A DNA stretch of 64,000 nucleotides from Aquilaria yunnanensis (GCA_039654915.1 CM077593.1:40766501-40830500), one strand, 5' to 3'. Counted from the stretch's first letter, positions 45,731-55,922 are shown. Program-made: numbers and translations. Notes: generated from the sequence alone by a model not told the origin.

Positions 45731-48700
45731 TTAGGCGTAGAATTTTTTCAAGGCGTCTGAATGCCAAGTGTTTTTCAATTCTACGCCTTCGGCGTCGCCA
45801 AGCCTATACACGCCTTTCCGTACTTCGGCGAGAACCAGATAAGGTCCTTCCCAATTTGCGCGAAGTACGCCGTGAGATGGCCTTCGGGGTGCAAAGTCGG
45901 CCTTTCGGAGAACGAGGTCTCCTTTTTTGATTTCTTTTGGCCTGGCTTTTAGGTTGATAGCCGCGGCCACTCTTTGCTGGAAAGCTTTTCTTCTCAGCCC
46001 GGCTATTTCTCTGTGTTCGGTCACAAGGTCGAGCTTAGTTCTCAGACCGAGGTCGTTTCCACCTTCATCAAATACTTGCACCCGTATTGAAGGCTGAACT
46101 ATCTCTATTGGGATAATGTTCTCTATTCCAAAGACGAGTGAGAAGGGAGTTTCCCCTGTGGCTCTTCGTGGCATCGTTCGGTAGCTCCACAATACACTTT
46201 GGAGTTCTCCTGGCCATTTCCCCTTGGCTTCCCCAAGTCTCTTTTTCAGGCCATCTTTTATGGTCCTGTTTGATACTTCCACCTGCCCATTGCTTTGGGG
46301 GTGAGCTACTGGGGCGAAGTGCATCTTTATTCCGAGGTCGCTGATGAATTCCTGGAATCCTTTGTCTATGAACTGGGATCCATTGTCAGCTACTAGTACC
46401 CTCGGTATGCCAAATCTGCATACGATGTTTTTCCATACGAACTTTTGCACTTCTTTTGCCGAGATAGTTGCTAGTGGTTCTGCCTCTACCCACTTTGAGA
46501 AATAGTCCACTGCTACCACGCAGAATTTCACGCCTCCCGGTGCTGTGGGGAGTGGCCCAATGAGGTTTATACCCCAGACTGCGAAGGGCCAAGGATAGTC
46601 TGCCGACGTTACCATTTCCGAGGGTATCCTCTGGATTTTTGCATGTCTCTGGCAACTACCGCACTTCTGGACGAACTGCCTTGCGTCCTTTCTCAGGGTA
46701 GGCCAGAAGTATCCTTGGCGGAGTATCACTGCTGCAAGGGCATCAGTTCCAATGTGCGAGCCGCACATGCCTTCGTGAACTTCTTCGAGAACCATCTCAG
46801 TATCCTCTTCGCCCACACATCTCTGCAGCGGATTTGCATATCCTTGCCGATATAACTCTTCACCAATCAGGAAGAATCTTCCGGCACGTCTTCGCAGTCT
46901 TGCAGCATTGCCAGCGTCTTCGGGAAGCTCATTCTCTGCGAGGTATTTCTTTATGGGGTCCTTCCACCCTGTTCCCGAGGACGTTACGCTTAGCACGGAG
47001 ATGCTTGGATGGTCTAGCACCTCGGTGTATGTTTTGGACTTCGCTAAGCAATCTGCCTCAGTGTTATTCCGCCGGGGTACATTTTCGATCCGCACGGCGT
47101 CAAACTCTTGGATGAGTTTTGTTACCAGCTCGTGGTATTTTGCCAAGATTGGGTCCTTCACCCCATAATCTCCTGCCGTCTGCCGAACTACCAGCTGGGA
47201 ATCGCTGTGAGCCCTTAAGTTTCTCACGCCAATCTTTCTGGCCAAGCGTAATCCCGCTATGAGGGCTTCATACTCAGCCACATTATTGGTGACGTTGAAG
47301 CTGAACTTGATAGCCTTCATCACCTCTAGGCCTTCGGGTCCTCTGATAACTATTCCAGCTCCCTGGTGTACGGACCCCGAGGCTCCATCAACATGCAAGG
47401 TCCATTCTGGCTCACCTTCTTTCGGATCTGAGTGGTTCTCCTCAGTGGTGGGTATTTCGGCGATAAAATCTGCCAATACTTGGGCTTTTATGGCCTTCCG
47501 AGGCTCATAGGTCATTTCATGTTCGCCAAGCTCTATGCACCACTTGGAGAGCCTTCCCGAATGATCAACTCTCTTCATAACATCCCGTAGTGGTAGACTA
47601 CTTCGGACGATGATGGGGTGAGCCTGGAAATATGGTCGCAGTCTTCTTCCTGCAAGCACCAAGGCGTATATAGCTTTTTGAAGCAAAGGGTACCTGACTT
47701 CGGCGCCATGCAGGGACTTGCTGACGTAGTAGACCGGCCATTGTTTCGGCCCTTCTTCTTTTATCAGGACCGAGCTCACGGCCTTTTCTGTGACGGCGAG
47801 GTACAGTACGAGGGGTTCTCCCTCCCGAGGTTGTCGCAGAGTCGGCAGGCTGGCCAGGTAGACTTTGTGTTCTTCCCAGGCCTTTTGGCAATCTTCATCC
47901 CAGGGATGATTGTTTCTTCCGAGGTCGCCTTCCATCTTTGCTGCCTTTGTGAGGAATTTGAAGAAAGGTCTACACCTATCTCCGTACCTGGAAATAAACC
48001 TGCTCAGAGAGGTTATTCTTCCGGTTAGTCTCTGCACGTCTTTGACTGTGGCAGGAGTTTGGAACTCAAGCAGAGCCTTAATCTTCTCAGGATTGGCGTC
48101 GATGCCTCTTTCGGATACCATGTACCCAAGGAATTTTCCCGACGTCACCCCGAAGATACACTTCTCGGGGTTAAGGCGAATCCCGAAGGCTCTGAGCTTT
48201 TGGAAGGTTTCCTCCAAATCTGCAACGTGGTAGCCGGGCAGCTTGCTTTTTACTATCATATCATCAACATATACTTCCATGTTTCTCCCCATTTGGTCCT
48301 TAAAGACCTTGTTCATCAGTCTCTGGTAGGTGGCTCCTGCATTTTTCAGCCCGAAGGGCATTCTGATATAGCAGTACGTTCCTCCCTCGGTGATGAAGGC
48401 AGTTTTCTCTTCATCTTCGGGGTCCATCCTTATCTGATGGTAGCCGCTGAAGGCATCTAGGAAGCTCAGGAGCCCGTATTCGGCCGTTGAATCTACCAGT
48501 TGATCTATTGGCGGGAGGGGAAATGAGTCTTTCGGGCAAGCATCGTTCAAGTTTCTGAAATCAATGCACATCCGGAGTTTGCTGCTACCTTCTTTTGTGG
48601 CAATGACCACGTTGCTTAACCATTCGGGGTATTTGACCTCCCTGATAACTTCAGCATCCAATAGGCGCTGGACTTCGGTTCTCACGAAGTTGCTTTTGTG

Positions 48701-51229
48701 GGCTGAGATGCTTCGTTTCTTTTGCCTGATAGGTTTTGCTTCCGGGCTTACTTTGAGGCTGTGCTGTATTATGCCAGGGTTCACTCCTGGCATGTCTTTC
48801 GGCGAGTAGGCAAACAGATCTTTATTTTTCAGCAGAAAGGATACAAGAATTTCCTTATCACCTTTGGCCAAGCTATTCCCTATTCGGGTAGATTGTCCTG
48901 GGACAAGATCTACTGCTTCCATTTCTGCTTCTGCGGGATCTCTTTCTTTGCCTTTCTCCTGCACCTTTGCCTCCACTATTTGTGTAGAGTTGTCTGCCGG
49001 AGCCTTTCGTGCTTTTACAAACACCTTTCTTACCTCGGCTTGGTCGATAAAGACCTCTGCATCTCCATCCTTGGTGGCGAATGTGACAGTCAAGTACTTC
49101 ACATCGGGGCGAATGTGCAGGTTCCCCTGAGTCTTCCTTCCAAGGATGGCGTTGTACGAAGACGGGACCTCCATGACGATGAATCTTGCCATTGTGGACG
49201 CGTACAACTCAGCCGCTCCGTCTACCGAAGTGCCTTTTATCATTAAAGGGAGGTCGATCCATCCGAGGACGGGTAGTTCCGATGGTCCAACGCCGAAGGT
49301 GGGCGTGGTGACAGGTTTAAGTTCGCTGCTGGAGATGCCCAAGCTCGGCAGTAAGTGCGAGAACAGGACGTCAGTATTTGAGCCATCATCGAGCAACACT
49401 CTTTTGACGTCCCAGTTCCCTATTCTCGCCATTATCAGCAGCGGGTCGTCGTGGGGGAAGACGACGCTGGAGCCATCTTTGCGAGCCAATTTCTTTGATG
49501 GACTTTGATACTCCATAACCGCAATTTCTCTGGCCTTCCGCTTTCTTTCCGAGGATGGGAGCCCCGTGGTAATGGTTTGGATGACCCCTACTGGAGGTGG
49601 AAGGCGCCTTTTTGGACTTCTGTTTCTCCGCCTGTCTGAGTCATAGTCCTCGTTTTCGGCCCTTTCTTCCTCCTCTTTTCTACCTTTTGGGGAGGGCATC
49701 CGCAGGTATTTGCGAAGCTGGCCCTGTTTGATCAGCGACTCTATGTACTTCTTCAGCTGGAAGCAGTCTTCGGTGTCATGACCGTGGTCGCGATGAAACT
49801 GGCAGAACTTCTTGGCATTCTTCTTATTATCGGCGGCCATGGCCTTTGGCCGCCGAATCTGCGTCCCTTGCCTTTCCAGCGCCATGAGAATGTTGGTCCG
49901 TGTCGTGCTCAAGGGTGTGAAACTTTGAGGTTTCTTTCCTCGCATTCGCCGTGGTCGACCTGTGTGTTCAGAAAGATGCCGAGCTTGCTGGCTGGACCCT
50001 TCGGCGCGGTGATGATCAGACTTCGGCCCCGCCATCCTCAATTCCTCGGCTGTCATGTGCTGCTCTGCCCTTCGGTAAAATTCTCCGAGGGTCTCCGGGG
50101 GGTCCTTTGAGAACTCGTAGAACAGCTGTGAGTCACGCCGAAGGCCCCGTGTCATAGCGAGGATGCGGATTTCGGGCCAGAAGTCCGGGACGCTGAGTGC
50201 TTCCCTGTTGAATCGTTCGACATAGTCTCGGATCGTCTCTCCGTTTCTCTGCTCTATGTCGAACATCTGCACAGGCATTTTGGCCGTCGGCCTGCTCCCA
50301 ATGAACTGCTGGGTAAAGGCTGTGGACAACTCCTGAAACTCAGTGATAGTCCCTGGGGGCAAGGAATTGTACCATGCTGTTGCTGGGCCCGTGAGGGTGA
50401 CTTCAAAGCATTTGCACATGGTAGCGTCATCAGCTCCGTGCATTATCATGCTCCGCCTGTACTTCGTCAGATGGGCCTGTGGATCAGTCCAGCCATCATA
50501 GATCTCCAGCCTAGGCACTCTGAAGTCGCCTGGCATAGCTGCCTCAACGACGGTGCGAATAAATGGGGAGCCATCTTTGCATAATGCCCCCGACAGCCTG
50601 TCCCAAACGGGTTTTCTGGTCACTTGCTTCTCCACTCTGTCCAGCCGTGCCAATATCCTTTCCATAAGCGCAGTGGCGCTAGGACCATTTTCGCGGGAGG
50701 GAGATCGACGGCGCCTTTTCGGGGAGCGAGTTCGGCGCGGAGGGGTCAGGGACTTCGCCTCGGGCGACGAACTGCTTCGCTGTGAGACTCTCGGTCGCTT
50801 GGACCCGGTTTGTCCCACAGGCCGTTTCCCGAGGGCTATATCTTCTGTGGATGATTCTCCGCGAGGCTCTTCACTTCCTGAACTGCGGTGTGTAGACTTG
50901 GGGCTTCTCTCCCGAGGGCATGCTGATGAGGAGGGTTTCTGGGCCCGTGACTGCTGTGGCCATCTTCGGTCGATTTGCTGAGTCATTTCAGCAACGACCG
51001 AGCGCTGAAAGTCCCTCAAGAAGCTCATGGTGATTACCAGAGGGCGGTCCTCCTCGGGCGTAGAAGTCTCTGGGAGTGTCTGCTCAGCAGCCGGTTGTAT
51101 CTCAGGCGCGGACGAGGACCTTGGGAGTCCCTTGTCCTTAGAACGCCGAGTCTCAACGACGGCAATCTGCGAGCGGGTTCCCACAGACGGCGCCAAATGA
51201 TGGCCTAAGGCCTCATCGTTGTGAGTCAT
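45731..51229 (-). CDS. A2 gag-pol polyprotein, 1,832 aa, uninterrupted; integrase D to N
   Basis: The start is the ATG at 51227-51229 inside the 5' LTR; the frame opens upstream only at non-ATG codons. Order (approximate residues): Gag with SR-rich region, capsid-like AHLTKYRRSMIMHGADDATM block and a C-x2-H-x4-H-x4-C knuckle (CQFHRDHGHDTEDC); protease DDGS at 614; RT with YVDD at 987-990; an RNase H lacking its acidic residues (YLAVTEKAVSSVL); a second RNase H with D, E, D, D in VDGAS, AEYEAL, SDSQL and EADCLA; integrase with the HEGMCGSH...CGSC zinc site, then N1555, D1615 and E1651 (35 residues between the last two); a C-terminal GPYLVLAEV module. Position 1555 (codon AAC, 46565-46567, in WGINLIGP) is Asp in B1 and B2. 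Gag and Pol are one frame, so a protease-cleaved polyprotein is expected. Confidence 0.95.
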   Translation of the reverse strand: MTHNDEALGHHLAPSVGTRSQIAVVETRRSKDKGLPRSSSAPEIQPAAEQTLPETSTPEEDRPLVITMSFLRDFQRSVVAEMTQQIDRRWPQQSRAQKPSSSACPRERSPKSTHRSSGSEEPRGESSTEDIALGKRPVGQTGSKRPRVSQRSSSSPEAKSLTPPRRTRSPKRRRRSPSRENGPSATALMERILARLDRVEKQVTRKPVWDRLSGALCKDGSPFIRTVVEAAMPGDFRVPRLEIYDGWTDPQAHLTKYRRSMIMHGADDATMCKCFEVTLTGPATAWYNSLPPGTITEFQELSTAFTQQFIGSRPTAKMPVQMFDIEQRNGETIRDYVERFNREALSVPDFWPEIRILAMTRGLRRDSQLFYEFSKDPPETLGEFYRRAEQHMTAEELRMAGPKSDHHRAEGSSQQARHLSEHTGRPRRMRGKKPQSFTPLSTTRTNILMALERQGTQIRRPKAMAADNKKNAKKFCQFHRDHGHDTEDCFQLKKYIESLIKQGQLRKYLRMPSPKGRKEEEERAENEDYDSDRRRNRSPKRRLPPPVGVIQTITTGLPSSERKRKAREIAVMEYQSPSKKLARKDGSSVVFPHDDPLLIMARIGNWDVKRVLLDDGSNTDVLFSHLLPSLGISSSELKPVTTPTFGVGPSELPVLGWIDLPLMIKGTSVDGAAELYASTMARFIVMEVPSSYNAILGRKTQGNLHIRPDVKYLTVTFATKDGDAEVFIDQAEVRKVFVKARKAPADNSTQIVEAKVQEKGKERDPAEAEMEAVDLVPGQSTRIGNSLAKGDKEILVSFLLKNKDLFAYSPKDMPGVNPGIIQHSLKVSPEAKPIRQKKRSISAHKSNFVRTEVQRLLDAEVIREVKYPEWLSNVVIATKEGSSKLRMCIDFRNLNDACPKDSFPLPPIDQLVDSTAEYGLLSFLDAFSGYHQIRMDPEDEEKTAFITEGGTYCYIRMPFGLKNAGATYQRLMNKVFKDQMGRNMEVYVDDMIVKSKLPGYHVADLEETFQKLRAFGIRLNPEKCIFGVTSGKFLGYMVSERGIDANPEKIKALLEFQTPATVKDVQRLTGRITSLSRFISRYGDRCRPFFKFLTKAAKMEGDLGRNNHPWDEDCQKAWEEHKVYLASLPTLRQPREGEPLVLYLAVTEKAVSSVLIKEEGPKQWPVYYVSKSLHGAEVRYPLLQKAIYALVLAGRRLRPYFQAHPIIVRSSLPLRDVMKRVDHSGRLSKWCIELGEHEMTYEPRKAIKAQVLADFIAEIPTTEENHSDPKEGEPEWTLHVDGASGSVHQGAGIVIRGPEGLEVMKAIKFSFNVTNNVAEYEALIAGLRLARKIGVRNLRAHSDSQLVVRQTAGDYGVKDPILAKYHELVTKLIQEFDAVRIENVPRRNNTEADCLAKSKTYTEVLDHPSISVLSVTSSGTGWKDPIKKYLAENELPEDAGNAARLRRRAGRFFLIGEELYRQGYANPLQRCVGEEDTEMVLEEVHEGMCGSHIGTDALAAVILRQGYFWPTLRKDARQFVQKCGSCQRHAKIQRIPSEMVTSADYPWPFAVWGINLIGPLPTAPGGVKFCVVAVDYFSKWVEAEPLATISAKEVQKFVWKNIVCRFGIPRVLVADNGSQFIDKGFQEFISDLGIKMHFAPVAHPQSNGQVEVSNRTIKDGLKKRLGEAKGKWPGELQSVLWSYRTMPRRATGETPFSLVFGIENIIPIEIVQPSIRVQVFDEGGNDLGLRTKLDLVTEHREIAGLRRKAFQQRVAAAINLKARPKEIKKGDLVLRKADFAPRRPSHGVLRANWEGPYLVLAEVRKGVYRLGDAEGVELKNTWHSDALKKFYA
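51177..51197 (-). other. A2 primer-binding site
   Basis: Minus-strand TTTGGCGCCGTCTGTGGGAA abuts the 5' LTR and is read in the gag frame as HLAPSVG. Confidence 0.82.
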
Positions 51230-52064
51230 GATGACTGTTGAGGAGACTTCTAGGAGGAAGAACGCCTGGAAGGTGGATCGCCCCAAGGAGAGTACCTGAA
51301 AAGCTGGTAAACAGGGTTAGGAGGCCCCCGGAGTGTTTTTCCGGGGGGGGAGCCTCCGACGCCCAAGTCAGTGGTGGCCGGAAGAAGGAGAAAGTCACTA
51401 GCTCAAAGAGAAAGGCAGAAAAGTCTCGCCTGGTATTTTCTCAGAGTGTGGGAGCTGTATATCCGGCCTGCCAACCTCCTGTCAAGTATTTATTTCCTGT
51501 ATATATAGGAATACCTAGCCCGTTCAGATCATGACACGTGTGCGGTCGGATGCTCCTGAACGTCTGGGCGTAGGGGACAGATAGTTGGTAACTAGATGGC
51601 CTCGAGCCTTGTGCTGAGATGGGCCATGATATGATTCTGATGGCATCTGCGCGTCAGGGCGACTTTTTACGTCTGTGGTGGGACGTGTCAGAGGCTTCCT
51701 TAAATGCTTCCTTAAATGCGCCTGCCGTACTCTCGAGGTCCCTGGGCGAGGTCATCCTCTAGTTCGAACAGAGCCTCTTCGGGAAGCCTACCCTCAGTTC
51801 GGGGGTTCCCAGTTCCAGGGGGTTCCGCCTTCGGGGATATCATATTCGGGCAGCAATGTCTGGTGCCACTTTTCCGAAGGCGCGCTGTTCACAACCTTGG
51901 GGGGCGAATAGAGTCCTCAAGTTTTACTGGAGTGCCGAGGCTCGGAGCTCTCCGGCTATCTCCCGAGGTGCATGATTCCACCTGTTCCCGGGAAGCGCCA
52001 GTTCTTCTGGCCATTGTTGTGGCAGGGTGTTCGGCCAGATTGAGGCGATAGCCTTTGGCTATCA
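51198..52064 (-). repeat. A2 5' LTR (867 bp)
   Basis: Carries the promoter: minus-strand CACGTG and, 43 bp downstream, a TATATATA box near 51501. It also carries the gag start codon (51229). Confidence 0.95.
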
Positions 52065-52204
52065 AAAGGAAATTGGTCAGGACGGGGCAACCTCGTCACA
52101 GAGTAAGAGGGTAAGAAAAACTTTTTCTTCCACTTCGCTAGTTTTGCCGGAGTAGTGCAACAGGGGTGAGAAAGAAGAGGTTGCCAACTCTCGGGAACAG
52201 GCAT
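52065..52204 (-). pseudogene. B2 antisense gene, first part of exon 1
   Basis: Starts with the ATG at 52202-52204 (MPVPESWQPLLSHPCC) and runs about 45 codons to the A2 insertion; it resumes at 40903. The frame is open here. Confidence 0.85.
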
Positions 52205-52439
52205 GATGAAAACGAGTTCAGGGAAAACAAGGAAAACGAGTTTGGCAAAAACAAAGAAGAAGCTTTGAAAAAAGCAAAAGGACTAAAACCCACCAAAAGA
52301 AGAAGCTTTGAAAAAAGCCGTCGTGAAAAATGGTCGGAAAAACGCGTGAAAAAGGAGAACCGCCGCGGAAAATCGGGAGAGAATTAGAAGGCAGAAGAAA
52401 GCAAAAGCAGAAGCAAAAAGAGGGTTATGACAGGGCTGG

Positions 52440-52447
52440 TATATATA
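52440..52447 (-). promoter_or_regulatory. TATA box for B2 antisense gene
   Basis: Minus-strand CCTATATATACC, about 235 bp upstream of the ATG, at the same position as in B1. Confidence 0.55.
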
Positions 52448-52734
52448 GGCCGAGAAGGCCAGGTGAACCGTCGTCATTAGTACCCCTCGGAAGGCGAAGC
52501 ATCACCATAACTGCTAAATGCGCCTGAAAAGTCGCGCCCGCCGTACTCAGTGCATTCCCACCCAATAATAGTGTGCCATGTGTCGGTCATCGCGCAGTAA
52601 ACGTGCCACGTGTCGTCCATCACGTCGAGCACGCCCTCTGACACCATTTGGTCTAGAGGCGCCGCCCTAGACTGACTCTGCTGAACACAGGACGCGACGC
52701 ATGAGCAGACCTATAAAGGCAAAAAAGTAGGTTA

Positions 52735-52965
52735 CCTCGAAGACACCAAAAGACAGCCTGTGACTTCGGGCAAAAGGTCTATCTTCGGTACAAGGTTATC
52801 CTATTTTCCCTCGCCACGAGGACACCAAGAGACAGCCTGTGACTTCGGGCAGAAGGTGTATCTTTGGCACAGGGACAACCTATCTTCTCGCGCCTCGAGG
52901 ACGCAAAAAGGGCTGCCCATCGCTTCAGGCAGAAGAAGGCGTCTTCGGCGCAGATATCACAACCA
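52735..52965. repeat. B2 three ~79-bp repeats upstream of antisense promoter
   Basis: Copies marked by TGACTTCGGGC at 52761 and 52840 and a diverged copy near 52921; same arrangement as in B1. Confidence 0.8.
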
Positions 52966-53010
52966 TAGGACCCGAAAACCGATGAACCGAAGTTTCTCAC
53001 TTCAGCTTTT

Positions 53011-53024
53011 CGGAGGGGGGCCTG
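53011..53024 (+). other. B2 polypurine tract
   Basis: CGGAGGGGGGCCTG directly before the 3' LTR. Confidence 0.85.
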
Positions 53025-53997
53025 TGATAGCCAAAGGCTATTGCCTCCTCGGTAGTAACTCCCTGCCAGAATATTGGCCGAGGAGTCTGACGTCACCCAA
53101 GAGAGGATCTTTTCACTGACCTTGGAAGGTGCGAAGTCAAACACTATGAGCTCGAGACTTTGGTTAGCTCGTCAGGAATTCCGAGGACAACACCGTCTCC
53201 ATCGAGGGGCCAAACGGACCGTCTTCGGGTAAGAGAGCCATCTCTCTGAAGCAAGGAAGAATCTCCCCGAAGGCAGAGGCCCCGAAGAGGATCTTCCCCG
53301 AACAAGAAACACCTGAACAAGGGAATCCCCTAACTATGGGTGTGAGTCCCGAAGAAGGTGTTCATCAAGGGAACTCCCAGAACTATGGGATAGATCCCGA
53401 AGGAGGTGCTCGCACCGAAGGGCGGATAGAATCCGAAGATGGTGCACGCACCGAAGGGCGACCTCGCCCAAGGGACCTCGGGAGTACGGTATGAGCATTT
53501 AAGGAGCCTCTGACATGTCACCCACAAGCCCTACACGTTACATCAGAACGGCGAACTGACACGCCGCAGCCGCCCCAGTCCTGACACAACCTGTCCGGGT
53601 CCAGGGCTAAAGGAGGCTGCAAACGGCTGCCTGTCCCCTAGGTCCAAAAGCACAGATCAAATCTGACCGAACACGTGTCATGATCTGAATGGACCAGCTA
53701 CTCCCATAAATACTAGGAAAGGGGACTGGGCAAAGGATGGGCATTTTTCCTCCCTCTAAGAAAACACAAAACAGGCAAGACACTTGATCCCTTAGTGTTC
53801 TTCCTCCACTTTCACTCAGAAAACTGACTTGGGCGTCGGAGGGTCCTCCCCAGAAAAGCAAACCGGGGAACTCCTAACCTCTTCTTTGAGCTTTTCAGGC
53901 ACACTCAGCTGGGAAACCAGAGCTCCAGGCGCTCGCCTCCTCAGGAAGTCTCTCCACCTGTCAACATGACAGCAAACGAAGATGCTTTGGGGCATCA
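53025..53997 (+). repeat. B2 3' LTR (973 bp)
   Basis: Pairs with 31703-32675 and is followed by the TSD ATCAC, after which copia K2 resumes. Confidence 0.93.
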
Positions 53998-54314
53998 ATC
54001 ACTATAAGAATGACTTATGACACTCATATAACGATCCATGTAATGTTCTCATGGTGGGTCGGTCCAGTACTACATATCTCATATTAGTCTCCACATATGC
54101 TAGTCGTTATGTATTATTGCAACCCGCTCCACAATAATACTAGACCAGGGACGTTTAAGAATATCATTATTCTAGGGTTACAATTATGTTTGTTAAGTTA
54201 CGCAGAAACAAAACAACAAACATAATTGCTGGATTAATGCCTTAATAAAATATCATGACTCAATGTGCAAAAATACAATCATCTCATGATTTGCTTTTGG
54301 GCACAACTCTAACA
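53998..54314 (-). repeat. K2 copia solo LTR, right part
   Basis: Continues 30630-31702 after B2 and ends CTCTAACA. The five bases after it (GTATA) match those before 30630. Confidence 0.9.
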
Positions 54315-54389
54315 GTATATTCTATAAGCATGCCTAAATGAGATGAGCCTAGATAGTAGTCATCTAAGTATGTCTTCATATATAACTAT
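54315..54389. other. Short unclassified AT-rich DNA
   Basis: Seventy-five bases between K2 and C. Joined to 30590-30629 they are the only unassigned DNA in this half of the window. ACTAT (54385-54389) should be the C target duplication. Confidence 0.55.
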
Positions 54390-55243
54390 TGATGACCTGA
54401 GACATCTTCACTGGAAGGCATGGTGACTTCCGGGAGGACTTCCTATGAGGGAGAGCGTCTGGAGTTGAGGTTTCCCAGGGGAATGTGCCTGAAAAGCTCA
54501 GAGAAGAGGGTTAGGAGGTCCCTGGAGTGCTTTTCCGGGGAGGAGCCTCCGACGCCCAAGTCAGTTTCCTGAGAATGTAAGGGGGAAGCACTAGAGTTTT
54601 TAGTGGGCTTGCCTGTATTTTCTCGAGGAGGAGGAGTCGAACCGTTTGCCAGGGTCTGTTCCCTGGTATTTATAGAGATGCCCAGCCCATTCAGATGATG
54701 GCACGTGTTCGGTCGGATGTTCTCTGAGTTTCTGGGCGTAGGGGGCGAGTAGCCGGTGACAGGCTCCTTGAGTCTTGAACCGAGACAGGTCGTGACAAGA
54801 CCTGGACGGCGTCGGTGTGTCAAATCGCCGTTTGAGGTGACATGTAGCGTCTGTGGGCGGCATGTTAGAGGCTCCTTAAATGCTCATGCCGTACTCCCGA
54901 CGTCCTCTGGGCGAGGTCGTTCTTTGACACGGTCGCCCTTCTTCGGGAGTTATGCTCGTGCTTTTGGGGGGTTCCCTTGTTCGGAGGTTCCACCTTCGGG
55001 GAGATTCCCTTCTATTTGTGATAGCTAATTCTCTGCATCCGAAGGCGATCCATTCGGTCCCCCGACGGAGCGGGCACCATCTTTGCGATCCCTAGCATTC
55101 TTGCCAAAGTTCCAAGTTCGGGGTGCTTGGCTTCGTTCCTTCTGAGGTCAATGATGGTGTCTCTTTCGGGTGACGCCAGGCTTCCTGATCATACTTTTGG
55201 CAGGAAGTACACACCGGGAGAGGAGATAGTCCTTCGGCTATCA
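54390..55243 (-). repeat. C 3' LTR (854 bp)
   Basis: In plus orientation TGATGACC...GGCTATCA. On the minus strand CACGTG (54702-54707) precedes TATAAATA (plus-strand TATTTATA at 54667-54674). The U5 end encodes MPSSEDVSGHH in the usual gag frame. Confidence 0.85.
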
Positions 55244-55256
55244 CAAGCCCCCCTCC
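55244..55256 (-). other. C polypurine tract
   Basis: Minus-strand GGAGGGGGGCTTG before the LTR. Confidence 0.75.
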
Positions 55257-55654
55257 AGAAAGCCGAAGTGGGAACTCCGATTTGGCAGCTTTCAAAGGGA
55301 GTACTTCGGGCCCTTTGGTATAGCACTCTTGCCGAAGGTGCACCTTTTGTCCGAAGACACGGGTTGTTCAAACATAGCCCGTCTTTTGGTGTCCCCGGGG
55401 TAACCTACTTCTTTACTTTTGTAGGTTTGTGAAACGTTGTGTCTTATAACCAGACGTGTCAGTCTGGAGCGGCGTGCCGTCTATCAGAAGGCGTGTCCCC
55501 CTTTTGGCGTGATGGCTGATACGTGGCAGCTTTTTATTGGCTGGGGTTGCAACGGTTACAGCGGGCGTGCCTTTTTATGCTTAGTAAGCAGTTATGGCGA
55601 CACCTTACCTTCGCGCAGCATTTATGACGCCGTTTCGCTTATCCCCCCTCGGCC

Positions 55655-55662
55655 TATATATA
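55655..55662 (+). promoter_or_regulatory. TATA box for C antisense gene
   Basis: TATATATA in CGGCCTATATATACTT, 268 bp upstream of the antisense ATG. Confidence 0.55.
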
Positions 55663-55922
55663 CTTTTGTTCCTTCATAACCCCTTTCGCTTCTCCTTTTG
55701 CTCTCCTCTGTCTTTCAAGTGCTCCTGCCTTCTTCCTTGCTTTTTGCAGCGGTACTGTTTAACGGGGTTTTTTCCGGCCACCTTTCACGACGGCGTTTTC
55801 AAATCCATATTTTGGCAAATCATTCGGTGGGTTTTTGATCTCCAGAGTCCTCTGATTTTTTCTTTTTCAAGCTTTTCCGAACTCATTTTTTGCCTTTTTC
55901 GGAACTCATTTTTCAGCCAATC

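Larger units (their letters stand above)
40909..52064 (-). mobile_element. A2: full-length Ty3/gypsy Tat-type element (11,156 bp)
   Basis: LTRs of 867 bp each (40909-41775 and 51198-52064) and the TSD AAAGG (40904-40908 and 52065-52069), lying inside the B2 antisense gene. The LTRs differ at about 12 sites by eye. The gag-pol frame and the antisense gene are both uninterrupted, the PBS and PPT are present, and TATA boxes are seen for both promoters. The one clear defect is an Asp-to-Asn change in the integrase active site. Confidence 0.96.
31703..53997 (+). mobile_element. B2: Ty3/gypsy Tat-type element, split by A2
   Basis: Same family as B1, inserted in K2 with the TSD ATCAC (31698-31702 and 53998-54002). 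The LTRs are 973 bp each and differ at about 24 sites by eye. It spans 22,295 bp because A2 (11,156 bp) sits inside exon 1 of its antisense gene; without A2 and its duplication it is about 11.1 kb. Gag-pol and the antisense gene are both broken. Confidence 0.95.
30630..54314 (-). mobile_element. K2: copia solo LTR, split by B2
   Basis: A single copy of the K1-type LTR, in two parts (30630-31702 and 53998-54314, about 1,385 bp once the B2 duplication is removed). The outer ends are TGTTGGG (plus strand) and CTAACA, with the TSD GTATA on both sides (30625-30629 and 54315-54319). No copia coding sequence remains. A matching TSD around one LTR means the internal region was lost by LTR-LTR recombination. 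Relative to K1 it has a ~37-bp deletion near 54070. Confidence 0.92.

Noticed and set aside
40909..52064. A2 as a fully autonomous active element
   Set aside because: The frame, LTRs, PBS and PPT are good, but the integrase has Asn for a catalytic Asp, so activity cannot be claimed.
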